Shown: in pieces, positions 11,167-23,440 of the stretch
How positions within the stretch are numbered: the stretch's first letter is position 1
Layout: every line of letters starts with the position of its first letter
Assembly: GCA_037576215.1 (NCBI GenBank)
Contig: JBANDB010000003.1
Coordinates: forward strand, 248,001-312,000
Source: Armillaria gallica
Lineage: Eukaryota > Basidiomycota > Agaricomycetes > Agaricales > Physalacriaceae
Reading direction: 5' to 3'
DNA: 64,000 nt
Notes under the pieces: model-generated
Seen by the model: the letters and a program-made list of their open reading frames with translations, nothing else
Database searches by the model: none
What the model was told of the DNA's origin: nothing
Translations under genes and position numbers: made by a program

Positions 11167-14100
11167 CTACACAGTAGTAGAGCTACGCAACAACTCATCA
11201 ACAGCAGTGCGAGCCAAATGCAAGCGATGCTTTACCAACATCAACATTCGAATCGTGTCTGCCTTCAAACTAGCGCGCCGAATTGACAATGTGTCACGTC
11301 CACCTGAAAAAATACGTTCCACCGCTACAGCAGACCCTAGAGATAGATGTCAGTGAGAAATGATCATAAACAATTGAAGGCCACTCACCGGGAATCGTCA
11401 GTAGGTCTCGAGCTAGCCAAAATAGATTTGGGAACTGCGCACGTCGGCCCATCCACCATTTAACAGGATCACAGGCATCGTAATCCTCAGGGTCTAGTTT
11501 GAAGTACTCGTCGAGCTCATCCACAATACGCTTGGGCTTCTTATTACGGCGAGACGTGAAGTTCATCTTCTGAGGTGACCCACGGCTAGGCAACCGTCCA
11601 ACACGAGGTGCTGCAGCTACCGACGAAGCCGACTGTGCCTTCTCACCAGACTTGTGCGCATAATGAAGACGAAAGTGAAGATGAAGAGACGTTTTCGCAC
11701 TCTCCAGATATTCGAGAAGTGTCTCATCATCGGCATAGTCGTCCAGCATTCCTTCATAAGAGACGCGTGGATCAAGAACTAAGTTGCTATCATCAAATAA
11801 CAACCACAGAATGAAACGGTAAAGGCTTACGAGCTGCCCATGTATACAGAGGTGACTCATCATACTTGTAATAGTAATCACTTAGCTTGCGATGAGCATC
11901 AATCAAGCCAGTCTTGATCTGCGGTGCGATGTCGTCCGGAAGCTCGCGAAGAACATCACGAAGATGTGACTGAAGCCCACGGAAAACAGTATGCGTTGTT
12001 GATAGCATGGGACGCCGAGTTGTTGACATTTCCGTCGTTGCAACACGAAAAGCTTTGAGCCAACCTGTAACCAGTTCTATTGCATTCCAGTCCTCCAACG
12101 TTAGGAGTTCCTCGTCACGGAAATCACGAATGGAACAGACAAATTCATCCACAATGTCACGGTAGTCCAATGCACGCCCTACACGAATATGCATGAGTAT
12201 TGAAAAAAAAGCCAGAGTGATTACTTACGCATCATTTGGTGGGTTGACGACCAGCGAGTACAGACATCGAGAATAAGCATTAATGCTCGCTCATTCCCAG
12301 CGATCATTTCGACTTGTTCAGCCTGAGCCCGGCTCTCGTCAGTCGCTTTGCGAATAGCCTCCCGACGCTGGGTCTCAAGGGTCTCCTTCACGGTCTTGAG
12401 CCAGGTCTGCTTGCGCTGTGGACTGGATCTCACAGCGCGCACAATTTTACGAAGCTAGGAATGAATTGGCATAAGAAGACAGGTAGTTCTATGTGGATAC
12501 TTTCCCTACCTTCTCGACGCCAGAGAAAATGCTTGAGGACAGTTCGGCATTGAAATCTAGTTCATCTTCATCATCCTCAGCTTCATCCTGCATAGCGGCT
12601 TCATCGTCGTAGTCCCTATGGACAGGTGCAGTTGCGGAGTCTTGATAATTCGAGCTCTTCGATGAGGCTTTCTTCACCTGCTTCTTGTTAATAGCACCGA
12701 TACCTTCGAGAAGCTGTCGATATTGAAGCACATGAGTATCAAGATGGGGCTACATTAAGGAGAACATGCCTTGAGTGCAGCTAAATGGACAGTATGGGGC
12801 ATACATCGAAGACGCGCCATCTTCGCATCAAAAGGAATCCCCTCACGTCGACAGCGCCGCGAGATCCCATCAACCAGTGTATCATTGTTGGTGGCATTAT
12901 CCATCATAAAGGCAATTATCTTTTTAACAATTGAGAAACTATCATAGAAAGCAGAAATCACGTACCTTGTCTCGGATTCCATACATAGTCAACGTCTCCC
13001 AGACAGCCTCAGCCATATTCTCACCTGTATGTGCACCTTCGAGTTCTCAAAAATCAATGAGAAGCTCCTCTATCCATACAAACGTGATCAGCACAGAGCA
13101 GCTAACACTGTGTAGTACGTACCTAATTGTCCATCATTTGTCACATAGTGTACCACAATGGCGAGAAACGCGATAAGATTTGGGGAAGTCCAGGCATCAA
13201 GAGAAAGGCTAACTTTCCCTTCAAGCTCCTAAACTGAGGTAAGACCATGCAGAACAGCAAGAAAACAAAGACGTACCACAAACATTTGTTTTGTCCCTTC
13301 AACTGTATCTTCACCCATTTTCATGATACGCCTGCGGATGGCGTCCTTATGCGGAATGTGTAGAGTCGATGAGGGATGGTGTGTATATGTCAGCAGGTCA
13401 CGAAATTCCTTTCGCTCAACCTCCTCAAATGGTTGATCACATGCCACCATCCACTCCGCAAGAAGGCGTTCAAACTTTTCTTGATCCCAGTCGCCCTATC
13501 AGATGTCATTAGATGTGCTTAGACAGAAATAACTACAATACTTACCGCAGCTTGGGCTGCCTGCTTCTCAAATGCACGAACAATGTTCTCAGCGGCGGAC
13601 TCTAGCTTCTTAATGTACTCCGTTGCCTTCCCGGGGTCCAGGATCTTTCTTCCTGCGGCAAGGTCCAACTCCTCATCAGAAATCACTGCATGCGGATCTG
13701 TATCAAGCCGGGCCTTCAGGATGAGGTAAAGGCGGTACATCGGTGGTGAACATGACTTCAAGTTGCCGATAAGCCCTTGAGTGAAGGGTTAGCCATCGTA
13801 AAATGTAAGAATAGAAGTGACATACCGTTCAAGTTGCTCTTCATCTTCTGGGTGATAGCCATGATACGCCTGTTGCCGTGATAACACCTCCAGAAGACCG
13901 CATCATCACGTTTCTTGCCGTCAGCACCATATACAACCTTTTCATAGAAGAAATAGATTGGATTGGTACGCTTGCCACCAGACTGTGGCAAATATAAGAG
14001 TCAGTAAGCGAACATAGCAGAGATAGAGATATACCTTTTTCTTGCTCTGAGCACTTGAACTGGTGCTAGGTTTGGGGGTAGGCTCAGCTTGATCAGAGTT

Positions 14101-14758
14101 CGAGTCATCACCGGTGTCTTCAACGATATATCGGTGAGCCTTCTTCGATCGTGCTGACACTCGCTCTGGACTGTCCTCGTCCTCGACCTCTTCGATGGTT
14201 ACGTTGCTAGCACGTCGTTCTGGTCGCTTACGCTTCAACTTTGCAGCCGTTTGTGGGAAGGTTTTAGATGGTAGTATACTGGCAAGCTTGAAAAAGTTGG
14301 CGGTTGAGGAATGGACTTACAGTAAGAGAGAGAAATACGCACCTCTGCATTTGGTACCAGCTCGGATGCCTCCGAAGAATCATCAGAATCCCCGTCTTCC
14401 TCTGTATCCTCAAAATCACCGTCATCCTTGTCCTCGTCATCACCATCAGCCTTCTTTCCCTTACGCCCTTTTCTCCTTCGACGTCTCGTTGGTTTGGGCT
14501 TTGTACCTTCAGTCTCGCTGAGCTTCTCAACCTCCAGCGCTGCATCCATACGCGAAGATTTACGACTGCGTTTCCCACGACCAAGACCTGAGTTTATTGG
14601 TCAATAGCCTAACATGAGACAGAAGCAGAGCACGTACCTGGTGCATCCGGGCCTTCAGCTGGAGCTTCGTCACTAGCATCGTGGTAGAAGTTGATCTTTG
14701 AGGGTGATTTGAGGTTCCCATCCTTGTCAAGTGCGCACTGATCAGAAGGGTTTGCCAT
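11167..14758 (-). pseudogene. hAT transposase with one premature stop
   Basis: About thirteen exons read from ATG at 14758 (MANPSDQCALDKDG) to TAG at 11167. In order: a basic and acidic low-complexity N-terminus (TRRRRRKGRKGKK); a BED-like zinc-binding region (VFWRCYHGNRR); the first catalytic segment SLSLDAWTSPN (about 13205); the second, IAFMMDNATNNDT (about 12900); CTRWSST; and the C-terminal dimerisation block WWMGRRAQFPNLFWLARDLL then SAVAVERIFSGGRDT, holding the catalytic Glu. Exon 8 carries an in-frame TGA (13049-13047) in LLIDF*ELEGAHTGEN, where an Arg is expected; CGA to TGA would explain it. All other exons appear open with normal splice sites, so the gene was inactivated recently. 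Confidence 0.88.
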
Positions 14759-15069
14759 AGCTGAGGGTGGGGGATTTTTTCAATTAAAAAAGCGCACCTA
14801 TTTCTACTCCTTACAGCTCTCCTATCCTCACAGCCAACCGGCTGAACATTGACACGATTTTCGAGTGTGCACAGACCATTTCTAGATAAGAAAGCCAGCT
14901 TTGTCGCGACATTGACAGGTAGGAGTGTATCAGAGCGGATGTTGCCAGCGGAAGGGAGCCCGAAACAGACCACGTCGCTGAAGCTCAAGTCAAGGTGGAC
15001 CCGGGTGACATCACACGTGTGAGAATTGCGCCATTGCGTTATTTATATTGGCACATCTCTTACAATTTA

Positions 15070-15235
15070 CACGGCCGTACAGTACCGTCAGACGGCCGTG
15101 TCATGACGGGTTTCCAACGGTGACGGTCTATCCGTATACCGTCCGTACTAAAGTAGTCAAACTTCTCTGACGGTACGGAGACGGCACCCGTACAACGGCA
15201 CCCGTACAACCGTCCTATACGGTATCGGTGCGAAG
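15070..15235. repeat. Right subterminal repeat array of the hAT element
   Basis: Repeats of ACGGCCGT, CCGTAC and ACGGCACCCGTACA (twice in tandem at about 15181-15209), mirroring the array at the left end. Confidence 0.6.
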
Positions 15236-15248
15236 CCCTAGCAGGAGT

Positions 15249-16476
15249 GCGTCTTTGTTTGCTTCAATTTGTTCGGCAGTCCGGGCCGACTCCAACCCGG
15301 ATCAAACAGCAGACCGCAATTCTTTCTCTGTTTCGCTCCTAAACTGCCTTGACAACGCGTCGCTCTCAGCCATACGAGTATCAGTATCAAAATTGATCCA
15401 CTCATAGCCAATGCCATTAGGTAACGTTTTCTTTCTTCGCCGAACTGACTCCATGACTAGAACCCGTGTATCGTGTCCGCACCATTTTGCGAACTGAGGT
15501 TGATTATCATGCGTGAAGATACTACCAAGACTCCACGAGCAAGGACCAGAGCCGTATGGACGTTGTTCATTTTCTTCCAGTTAACTGTGAATTTTCCTGA
15601 ATCACTTTTGCAGTACACACCCGGCCGTCAGAGGCAGTCGCGGGACAGGAACTTGGCGACTTTTGGCTTCAATTGTTGTAATCAATGGCGACTTCAATCT
15701 CGTCCCTCTTCCTTCTATTCTTATTCCACAGCGCAATTCGGCAGGTCTGATGGCGAGAAGGTAGGCGTCCCTGCCTATGATTCTGGTCAAGGAATAATTG
15801 TTGCAGCTATTGTACGGCGGTGAGTCATTGCCACCGTAATCCCTTGCTTCGATTGACGTTCTCTTAGGTAGTCGGGCTGTAGGCTTTGAGAGGATTTATC
15901 CACGCTTAGCTTATGGTGTTCGGGGGCTAGGCTATTTGAAGTAAGTACACTGCCGTTTTACCACGCTCTCGGACGCCTCGGTAACCAATTCTATATTTAG
16001 GACACACACCACAGAACATTGGTTTTTTTTGTGAGATAAGTGGTGTGCTTGCGGTGGGTTCCTCTTGACCCATTAAGAGTTTCGAAGAATTTCCATCTCA
16101 CAGTTTAAAATATAAACCAGGACATTTTTCGGGCGACTTTGGTCCGGTGAACTCTCGGAACTTGGGCGCTGCCGCATTGATGGGGTGTGGCCTGTAAGAG
16201 TGACGCATATATGCGTCGAGAAGCCATGCGCTTATGGGCTACATGGCTACATGTTTTACCCCATGCGAAACCCGCACAACTTGTAAGTCTTCACAGAACT
16301 CTAACAGTCCATCTCCTGTATGAACTGGGCTCACTCAGATATACATCGCCGCACTAAATGATACCTCCCTTATTTGTATACGTCCTCTTCTAATTGGGGC
16401 TCGAATTTGGGCGCTGGTGCCTATCCTTTAATAGCAAAGCCGATGGCGACCGGCTTTGAAATTTGATTGTCTGAGC
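15249..16476 (+). repeat. Orphan duplicate of the HET3 upstream region
   Basis: Collinear and highly similar to 48380-49545, which leads into HET3; shorter parts also match 6560-6850 and 26930-27280 upstream of HET1 and HET2. Shared landmarks include the block GACATTTTTCGGGCGAC and GACGCATATATGCGTCGA. Similarity stops at about 16476, just before the point where a HET first exon would follow, so the HET body is missing. Inside, a short frame MATSISSLFLLFLFHSAIRQ (15686-15745) is conserved with 48735-48794. Confidence 0.75.
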
Positions 16477-17199
16477 ATATACAGAAACGCTTGCCATGTT
16501 CTCGCCTTCAACGAGCTTTGTCTATGGTCCTTGGTTCTCGTGCTTAGTCGCCTGAAAGCAGGACATCTACTCGCACTTACACTTCAAAACCTCGCGGTCG
16601 TCTTCATGTACCAATACTCAGGACCGATGATACTGTCTTCCTGCGCTTCCACGTAGCTACTTTCTCGACGAATACCCAGGGGCACAAGAATAAATCCCTA
16701 CTACGCAAAACCTGAAAATTAAACATCACAGCTATATCATTGCCATCCTAGTATCTACACCGACTTCTTATCTTTGACAAAGACAAAAACCTCTGTCGCC
16801 ATTCCCAGCTTTGTGTCTTCTTCCTGACATTTTCACAGAAGCGCTTGTCCAATTATCGTCTTGAACGTGATTCCCCCTTGGTTCTCTTGCCTTGCCGCTT
16901 GAAAAAAAGTGACATGGCACCGAGAGGCTGCATTTCTGGATGATCAAAGTGACGCCAAAGACAATTATCAAACGGCTGGTTTCCAACAGTTACTGCTTAT
17001 TAATCTTTTCTTTTGTATTAGGAGGTTGAATGAATTCCAGGCAAGAGAAAGGATGCGCCACAAATCCGACTTAATCTCTTGCCGGTTCTGCATCCGGTAC
17101 TTCAACGGACAATGTCCGTTGGCTCTGTTTTGGTCACGGAGCTTGTTTCGTCTCTCAAAATTCGGGCGCGTAGTTTTGTCTTGTCTTGTATCGCCCACT
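16477..17199. other. Intergenic, no recognised feature
   Basis: Sequence between the breakpoint of the HET-upstream duplicate and the start of the next gene. Nothing recognisable on either strand. Confidence 0.4.
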
Positions 17200-17969
17200 A
17201 TGTCTCTGGAAGATCTTGTGTCTGCTCTCCTTTACTCCGGGTATGAGCCATGCCCCACGGATCCAACGCGTCCCGGGAATGATCTTCCTTGGACCACATA
17301 TCCAGAACTATCTCACTGTTTGTACGTCTGACTACGGCTCACTCCTCTCACGTAGAACTGACCTGCTCTCTCACAAGCGACAACGCCTCCCCTCTTTCCT
17401 CAACCTCCTCAAACTCCGATGATTCTCTGCAAAGCCAATTCGCAAGTCCTCCAAATGTTCAGTCCACGGATGTCGCTTTTGCACTACCCGACGCGTCAAG
17501 GTACAGGCGAGGTGTCATTTATTTGCCTGTTGGATTTACGCGTTTCTAGCTTCTGCGACCTCGATATCAGATCGACTGGCGTATTTTTTGATGGCATCAA
17601 CATGGAAATTAGCGATTGTCGTGGCCCGGCTCCAAGCCCTAAGCCGAGCCGAGCCGTGCCGAGCCCCAAAAAGCCGGGCCCTCCTGGCGGCTTGCAAAAG
17701 GCTCGGGCTCAGGCTTTAATTTCTGAAAGCCCAAGCCTTAGGCTTGAGCCCGGGCTTTCTGCCATTTATTACGGTCAAATTAAAAGGAAGACAAGGCACA
17801 ACCAGGCGCATAGATTACGTTGACATGCCCAGTCTAAATTGGTAAGTTGATTGGGACAGTTGGTGGCTTACAACTGTACAGTTTTGCGAATCCCGAAGCC
17901 TTCAAACTGCCCAATAATAGCATACCTTCGTACATTCTTGCCTACTACACACTGTCAACTCCTACTGTT

Positions 17970-20900
17970 ATGCCTGAACACGATTTACCTGATCCCGCAA
18001 ATATCGTTGAAGGACATCGTACACGGCGCCCAACACGGCCCTTTGATGCTGATGATGAAGCCCCGAGTACCTCCTCTCGTAAACGCACCGCCACTGATAA
18101 TCCGGAAGCGACGACACACCCACCTAAAAAACGGATTACGAATTTAATGATACAAAGCCCTTCGAGATCAGACGATGCAGATGAGATTCTAGAACATCGT
18201 GAAAAGGCAGTTCACTCGACGCAAGGTCAGTATCTAGGACAATCACGTTAGCGTTTACTCAATGCTTTCATCAGAACCAGAACCAGTCACCGAGAAGTTT
18301 GACCTCCCAGATCCCAATGCCGTTGATGAGGATGGATTCTACAAGGATGTCGAAAAATCGGTCTTGCCCCCCAAAGAGCGCAAGAAAGGACCCGATGCAG
18401 TGGCCGATGTGAAGCATTTCTTTACAGAGCTAAAAGACCAGAAACCAAAAAAACGCCGCTGCCATTTATGCAAGTGAGTTGACAGCATGAATATTTATAT
18501 CTATTGGCTCACCACTTCAAAATAGAAAATGCTTAGTAACTGACGTGACTACATGTCGGCGGCACCTTGCAGCAGTTCATAAGGTCAGTTAAGGCTATTA
18601 AAATGATCAGCATGCTGATGAATTACGGGTTAAAAGGTGAACTATTATCAGTGGTGCAGCAGCCATGATTTTGAATCAAAACTGCCGAAGGATGTCAAAC
18701 GGAAGAAAGGTGTGGATAGCCTCAAGCAAACATCTTTGGAAGTGCATGCTGTGGATCGGTCCAGCCTTCAAAAAGCGACTCGTTACTCGAAGGATGGTTT
18801 TAAACGGCTGTGCCTAGAATGGGGGGCTGCTACAGACCAAGTGAGTGCCATTTTGATCACAACACCTTCATAATAAATCAACGTACTTCTAGTCTATCGG
18901 TGTTTTTCAAAATGAGCGATTTATTGCGATGATTAAGATGGCAGCCGCCGCTCCGGATGCAGACGCAATATATCTACCGAACCGAGTTGCAACCAGGGCT
19001 GGCTACATTGAGCGTGCAGGCGAATACATTTTAGGCCTGAAAAAGCTTTTCGCAGTCAGTTCGTCATGTTAAAAAATTTGCCAGATACTTACTCTGATGT
19101 AGTCGGATGCCGTGAAGGGTCGGGTATCGCTAACGTGTGATGCTTGGGAGGCAGGGAACCACAGCAGCTACTTCGCCGTAACAGGTCACTACATTGAGGA
19201 GAAGGGGCCTAAAATGTGGGTGATGAGGACTTCGTTATTGGGTAGGTAGGTAGGTAGGTAGGTAGGTAGTATTACACGGCAGTGTCCACACAGTGAACGC
19301 CGGTTCCGGGCATTACGTACACTGTGGTGGCGATCGGTACTACGAGTACACACTACGATATACACGACCACCATCACCTGCACGACACCCAGGCCTAACG
19401 TCCCGCACCTGGGCCAAGCACACTCACGCTACCGTCGAGCAGAAGCACCCAGGAACAGTAAGCTAGGCGAAGAGGATAACGGAAGATTTCCGCTCGCTTG
19501 ACGAATCATCAGTACTCTGGCCATCAACGCCACGGGAATTCAATCAAATTGATTGTGAGTGTTCTTATGGGATCGCCATATTTCTCGTCTTCACGAGACG
19601 ACGAATCGTTTCTGAATCGGCGGTTCCCGAGGGACCTGTACAGTTCCAACACAGCCACCAACAATTTTTGTTGTGGGGGAAGTCTGATGATCAGAGAGGA
19701 TGGGACTCGTCGCGACTATCCTCACGGGACTCGTCCAACTATCCGTACAATTCTCGAGACACAGGAGCGTTGTGGGCAACTTCGCTGCGATTTTGCAAGC
19801 GGGCCTCATGCGCGGAACTCGTTTAAATAATTTGGAGACAATTTTGGGTTTTATCTGTTCCCCCAGGCGTCTATCCAGAGCTAGTAGATAGATAGAGCCG
19901 TTGTAGTGTGAGCAGGATCCCAGTAGGGCCCTAGAAGTGTAGAATCATAGAGGCGAGCAATTCGTGATGGTTCTTAAGAGAAGACATCAAATGATCGGTC
20001 CCTCTAACAGAACGGAATGCGCGATGAGTCGGTAGGGAGCCCTCACCAATCAAATACAAGGGCACTATTTCATGCCCTGGAACACAATACAGGCGACCTG
20101 ATCATCTGAACAGAGCGAAGGTATATCAGACTAGGAACCTCCCACGTTTGGTTGGTGCGCATACTGGTAAGCGCTTGGGACAGGTGCTATTCAATAACCT
20201 GGGTGAACGTCTCAATGCCCCAGAATATGCCCATTTCGCCGATGCCATCCAGGCTAGCCTTACGACTCTCGAAAATCATTACTCTCGCACTGAAAACTCA
20301 GATGCCTATATTATTTGTTCAGGTCAGGTTCATGCTCTATGCTAATTCGTCTTGTATTCTTATGTTCGTTCATCTCAGTTCTTGATCCATCTCAAAAGAT
20401 GTCTTGGTTCGACAACGAGTGGGACGAGACTACACGCGCACAAGCTTGGAATCTTGTTCATAAGAAGGTACGTGTCCGAGCACAGTTGGATTTTTCATCA
20501 ATACTGACATGGCATAGTTCAAGGCTCGCTATGATGCTATCTACGGTGCTGCTGGTGCTCCATCAAAGACACCTCGGACATCCAAGAAGAGCTCAAAGGC
20601 TAAACGCCTTCTCTCAGATGCCTATGATGAGTCCCAAGTACCGGCACCTTCCTCTCAAACTACAACGCCTACGTGGGAACAGCATTTTGACGAGTATATG
20701 ACTGCAAAGGATGAGTTGTATGAGGATCAGTCTATTGTGACGTGGTGGGGTGTAAGTACTTTTCTCGTTTGCACCCATTTCATGCATTGAGGGCTTCTCT
20801 AGTTGAACTCTAAGCGTCTTCCGGTATGGGCAGCGATAGCCCTCGATTATTTACCAATTATGGCGTCGTCTGTTGCAAGCGAGCGGGTATTCTCAGCTGG

Positions 20901-21159
20901 GGGTATCACCATCAATAAGCTCCGTAACCGCTTATGAGGAGATGTTGTCGAGGCGCTCCAGCTTCTCAAGTTTGCCCTTCGCAACGGTGATGATAGCGTC
21001 TGGGAGCAACACACGCTGGCTACTGAGGAGTCCCTTGAAGAAGATCAGGCCCATGAAGACGACACTATGAAGGGTATTGGTAATACGGCATCGGACTGGC
21101 TTTTGGACGCTGATTGTTTCGTTGATGGAGATGATGTCCTTGATGATACCTTCAAGTAA
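17970..21159 (+). pseudogene. hAT transposase remnant lacking the second catalytic segment
   Basis: Starts at 17970 (MPEHDLPDPANIVEG). A BED-type zinc finger is spliced together at 18463-18585 (CHLCKKCLV...HLAAVH). The first catalytic Asp lies in VSLTCDAWEAGNHSSYF (about 19125-19175). The frame then runs into a (GGTA)n tract and about 900 bp of foreign sequence. It resumes at 20150 with VGAHTGKRLGQVLFNNLGERLN, jumps directly to C-terminal sequence (HFADAIQASL...NHYSR), and ends with the dimerisation block IMASSVASERVFSAGG (about 20850). The second Asp region is absent. A TGA at 20935-20937 interrupts NRL*GDVVEALQLL, where Arg (CGA) is expected. Confidence 0.85.
19241..19268. repeat. (GGTA)7 microsatellite
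   Basis: Seven perfect GGTA units within the hAT remnant, exactly where the transposase frame is lost. It marks the left side of the foreign segment at about 19240-20130. Confidence 0.9.
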
Positions 21160-21389
21160 TACTAGTTAATGTATGTTCGGGCTTGACAATCTACTGTGAC
21201 TTGATCTGCTACGTATTGTGAATTTAATGCATAAAGCCCCGGCCTGAGCCTGAGCCGAGCCTGAGCCTGAGCGGGCTTGGGCTCATGATTTTACAAGCCT
21301 GAGCCTCCTCAAGCCGAGCCCAAGCCTCCAAAGCCGGGCCGAGCCTGGCCCTGACAATCGCTAATGGAAATGCATGCGACAAACACATT

Positions 21390-21840
21390 GGTGGCGCGCG
21401 CTTGCTCATACACTCCCGTGCAAAGCCAATTGTCAAATCCTCCCAACTTCGAGCCCGCCGGTATCGCTTTCGCGCTACCTGACGCGTCAAGGAGGTACGC
21501 CCCGGGGCCATCTCAATCCTCTCACGTTGAATTGACATGCTCTCCCACAAACCATAGCGACTCTCCTCTTTCTTCGACGCCATCCTGAAGCTCAGAGACT
21601 TCCCTGCAAAGCCTATCCTCAAGTCCTCCGATCTTCCAGTCCACCGATACTGATGTTTCTTTCACGCTACCCGATACGTCGACGAGGTACAGACGCTGTG
21701 TTATCTCTTTGGTTGTTCAATTTACGCGTTTCTAGTTTCGACACCCTTCATTTCTGGTCTACTGACGCGTGTTCCGATGTGATCAATAGGAGAATGGACG
21801 CGACAAACGCATTGGTGCCATGCGCTTTTTTGTTACTGAA
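21390..21840 (+). repeat. Two diverged tandem units of about 190-200 bp
   Basis: Units beginning at about 21416 and 21604 share GCAAAGCC...TCCTCC and a CTACC(T/C)GA(C/T)(G/A)CGTC block with each other and with 17417-17500. GACGCGACAAACGCATTGGTG at 21795 repeats GCGACAAACACATTGGTGG at 21375. These are the repeated exons of the split gene. Confidence 0.6.
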
Positions 21841-23440
21841 CTGATGCGTGTTGTTTAGCTACCAGGATCACACAGTCAATGACTTCGGGTTCCTACATCC
21901 ACCTCAGGTGGAGGGTGACACTACCGAGGATGTCTGGGATCATCGCGTTGCTTGTGGAATCGTAGGTGGGGAGCACGATGGCATGGGGTTTGGGTGCGCT
22001 TCCCTTCGTCCATATTCACACGTCTCTTCTCACCTTCTTTCTTCAGCACAACAGCTGGGTCTGTTTCCCCTGACGCAAATTCCCGTGCTTCCGCGCAGGG
22101 TTCTCCTTTCGACGAGTAAGGATTTTCTCTTTCGCTCCGCCGGGATCCACTCACAGAAATGGCAGGGTTTATCCTCTCTCGTCTATTCGAGGTGGCGATG
22201 ATTTCGGATTTCATTCACAACAGAACGGCGCGTATGGTCTTGATATGAGTCTCCAAAGTTGTACGACACATGCAGGCGTGGATCATCAACAGATAGTAGA
22301 CCACGCTGGACTGAGAACTTGGTCAGTTTTATCGTTCTTTACTTTGTGTTGTGGTATGGAATCATCCACAGCAATGCATATCTCGAACCACCGCAGATAG
22401 CACCGCCATGTAGTAGCCAAGTCTACATTCCGCGCCAAGAAAGCGAGGACATGCGAGACTCAGTGCCAAACCACCTCGCTGGAGAAAGTCACCTTTACTT
22501 TGAGTACGTGTCTTCTGTTTCTGTCAATCATTCGCTAAAATATAAAGAGCAGGAGCACCATCATTACGCCGCATCTGAATTCTAGTACGTTCAATGGATC
22601 TTCCTACACTGAGATGGACGCAGATTCACTCATTTCCCGACCTTCCACTGAAAACTTGACTTCCGCCTCATCCCTTCCTGCCCAAGAGTCATCCCACGGT
22701 CGTCCACCCTCTACCACATCCGTCTATAGGCTATTCTTGGATGCCTACGCAGTAGCGTCGTCCTCGAAGACGATCCTCAATCAAGCCTTTGAGCAGGACC
22801 AAGCTTCGGAGCCGGCTGTTGCCATCACTGATGCAAAATTCAATAGCTTTAGGCGTATCGGGCGGTACATCTACATCATCAGTGCATTTGCTAATAATCT
22901 GACAAGTTCCCTGGTCTCTAAGTGTGAATCAAAGAAAACGAAGTACGTGTTTTGTCACCCAGAAATCTTGTACCGTACTCACATATTCTTGCAGACGCAA
23001 ACCCTATCAAAAATCTACCCTTGGTCCAAAAAAGTCTAGCCAGGAAATGTGCATGATCGTTCACCTCTTTTACAGATACCGTGAAGGCAAGCACCTCCCT
23101 CAGAGAGTCATCGTTTGTGAGCCTACTCATTCACTCTCGAAAATTATTCTAATTCATGACCCCGAGATACAGCACCGATGGAAGACACAAATATGAACAG
23201 CTGACAGACCTGGAAATTAACAAGCTCCTGGGAATCTACAACGTCCCTGCAGACCAAGTCCCAAGCGTTTTCTACGGCCTTCGGCGTCCGCATACACTGG
23301 ACATCCTCTACACATGCCCGATGGATAAAACTCAGCTCACCCTCGCTCAATTCGAAGCGCACTGCATAGAACATCACAGCACGGTATTCTGCGATCCTGC
23401 TTGCCCGAACCGGGGGAACAAAGTATCCAAAACCACATGA

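Larger units (their letters stand above)
10968..15240 (-). mobile_element. hAT-superfamily DNA transposon (4.27 kb) with TIRs and 8-bp target duplication
   Basis: The left end TAGGGCTTCGCGCCG and the reverse complement of the right end TAGGGCTTCGCACCG form terminal inverted repeats (11 bp perfect, then interrupted). The element is flanked by the exact 8-bp direct repeat GCAGGAGT at 10960-10967 and 15241-15248, as expected for hAT elements. The paralogous site near 48350-48380 lacks the insertion (ACAGGAGC followed by homologous sequence), which independently confirms the borders. It encodes one transposase on the minus strand. Confidence 0.93.
17610..21363 (+). mobile_element. Second hAT element (3.75 kb), internally deleted
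   Basis: Termini TAGCGATTGTCGTGGCC (left) and TAGCGATTGTCAGGGCC (reverse complement of right) form inverted repeats. Both are flanked by the exact 8-bp duplication ATGGAAAT (17602-17609 and 21364-21371). Both subterminal regions are crowded with GAGCC/GGCTC repeats. It is a different family from the 11-15 kb element, judging by TIRs and transposase. Confidence 0.92.
17200..23440 (+). pseudogene. Unidentified Ser/Pro-rich gene, split by a hAT element
   Basis: A plausible start at 17200 gives MSLEDLVSALLYSGYEPC. It is followed by Ser/Pro-rich exon units with the recurring pattern LSST...LQSQ..SPPN.QSTD.AFALPDAS. Such units occur at 17340-17510, 21404-21500 and 21595-21690. After the hAT insertion, further coding-like exons are DFGFLHPPQVEGDTTEDVW (21880-21940), GAYGLDMSLQSCTTHAGVDH (22229-), MDADSLISRPSTENL (22614-) and LEINKLLGIYNVPADQV (23205-), ending at TGA 23440 after a Cys/His-containing tail (HCIEHHSTVFCDPACPN). 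I cannot join all exons or name a family. The 17610-21363 element and several frame breaks suggest it is no longer functional. Confidence 0.35.

Noticed and set aside
14235..14591. Three overlapping frames in the acidic region of the hAT transposase
   Set aside because: Low-complexity sequence opens all frames; only the frame continuous with flanking exons was kept.
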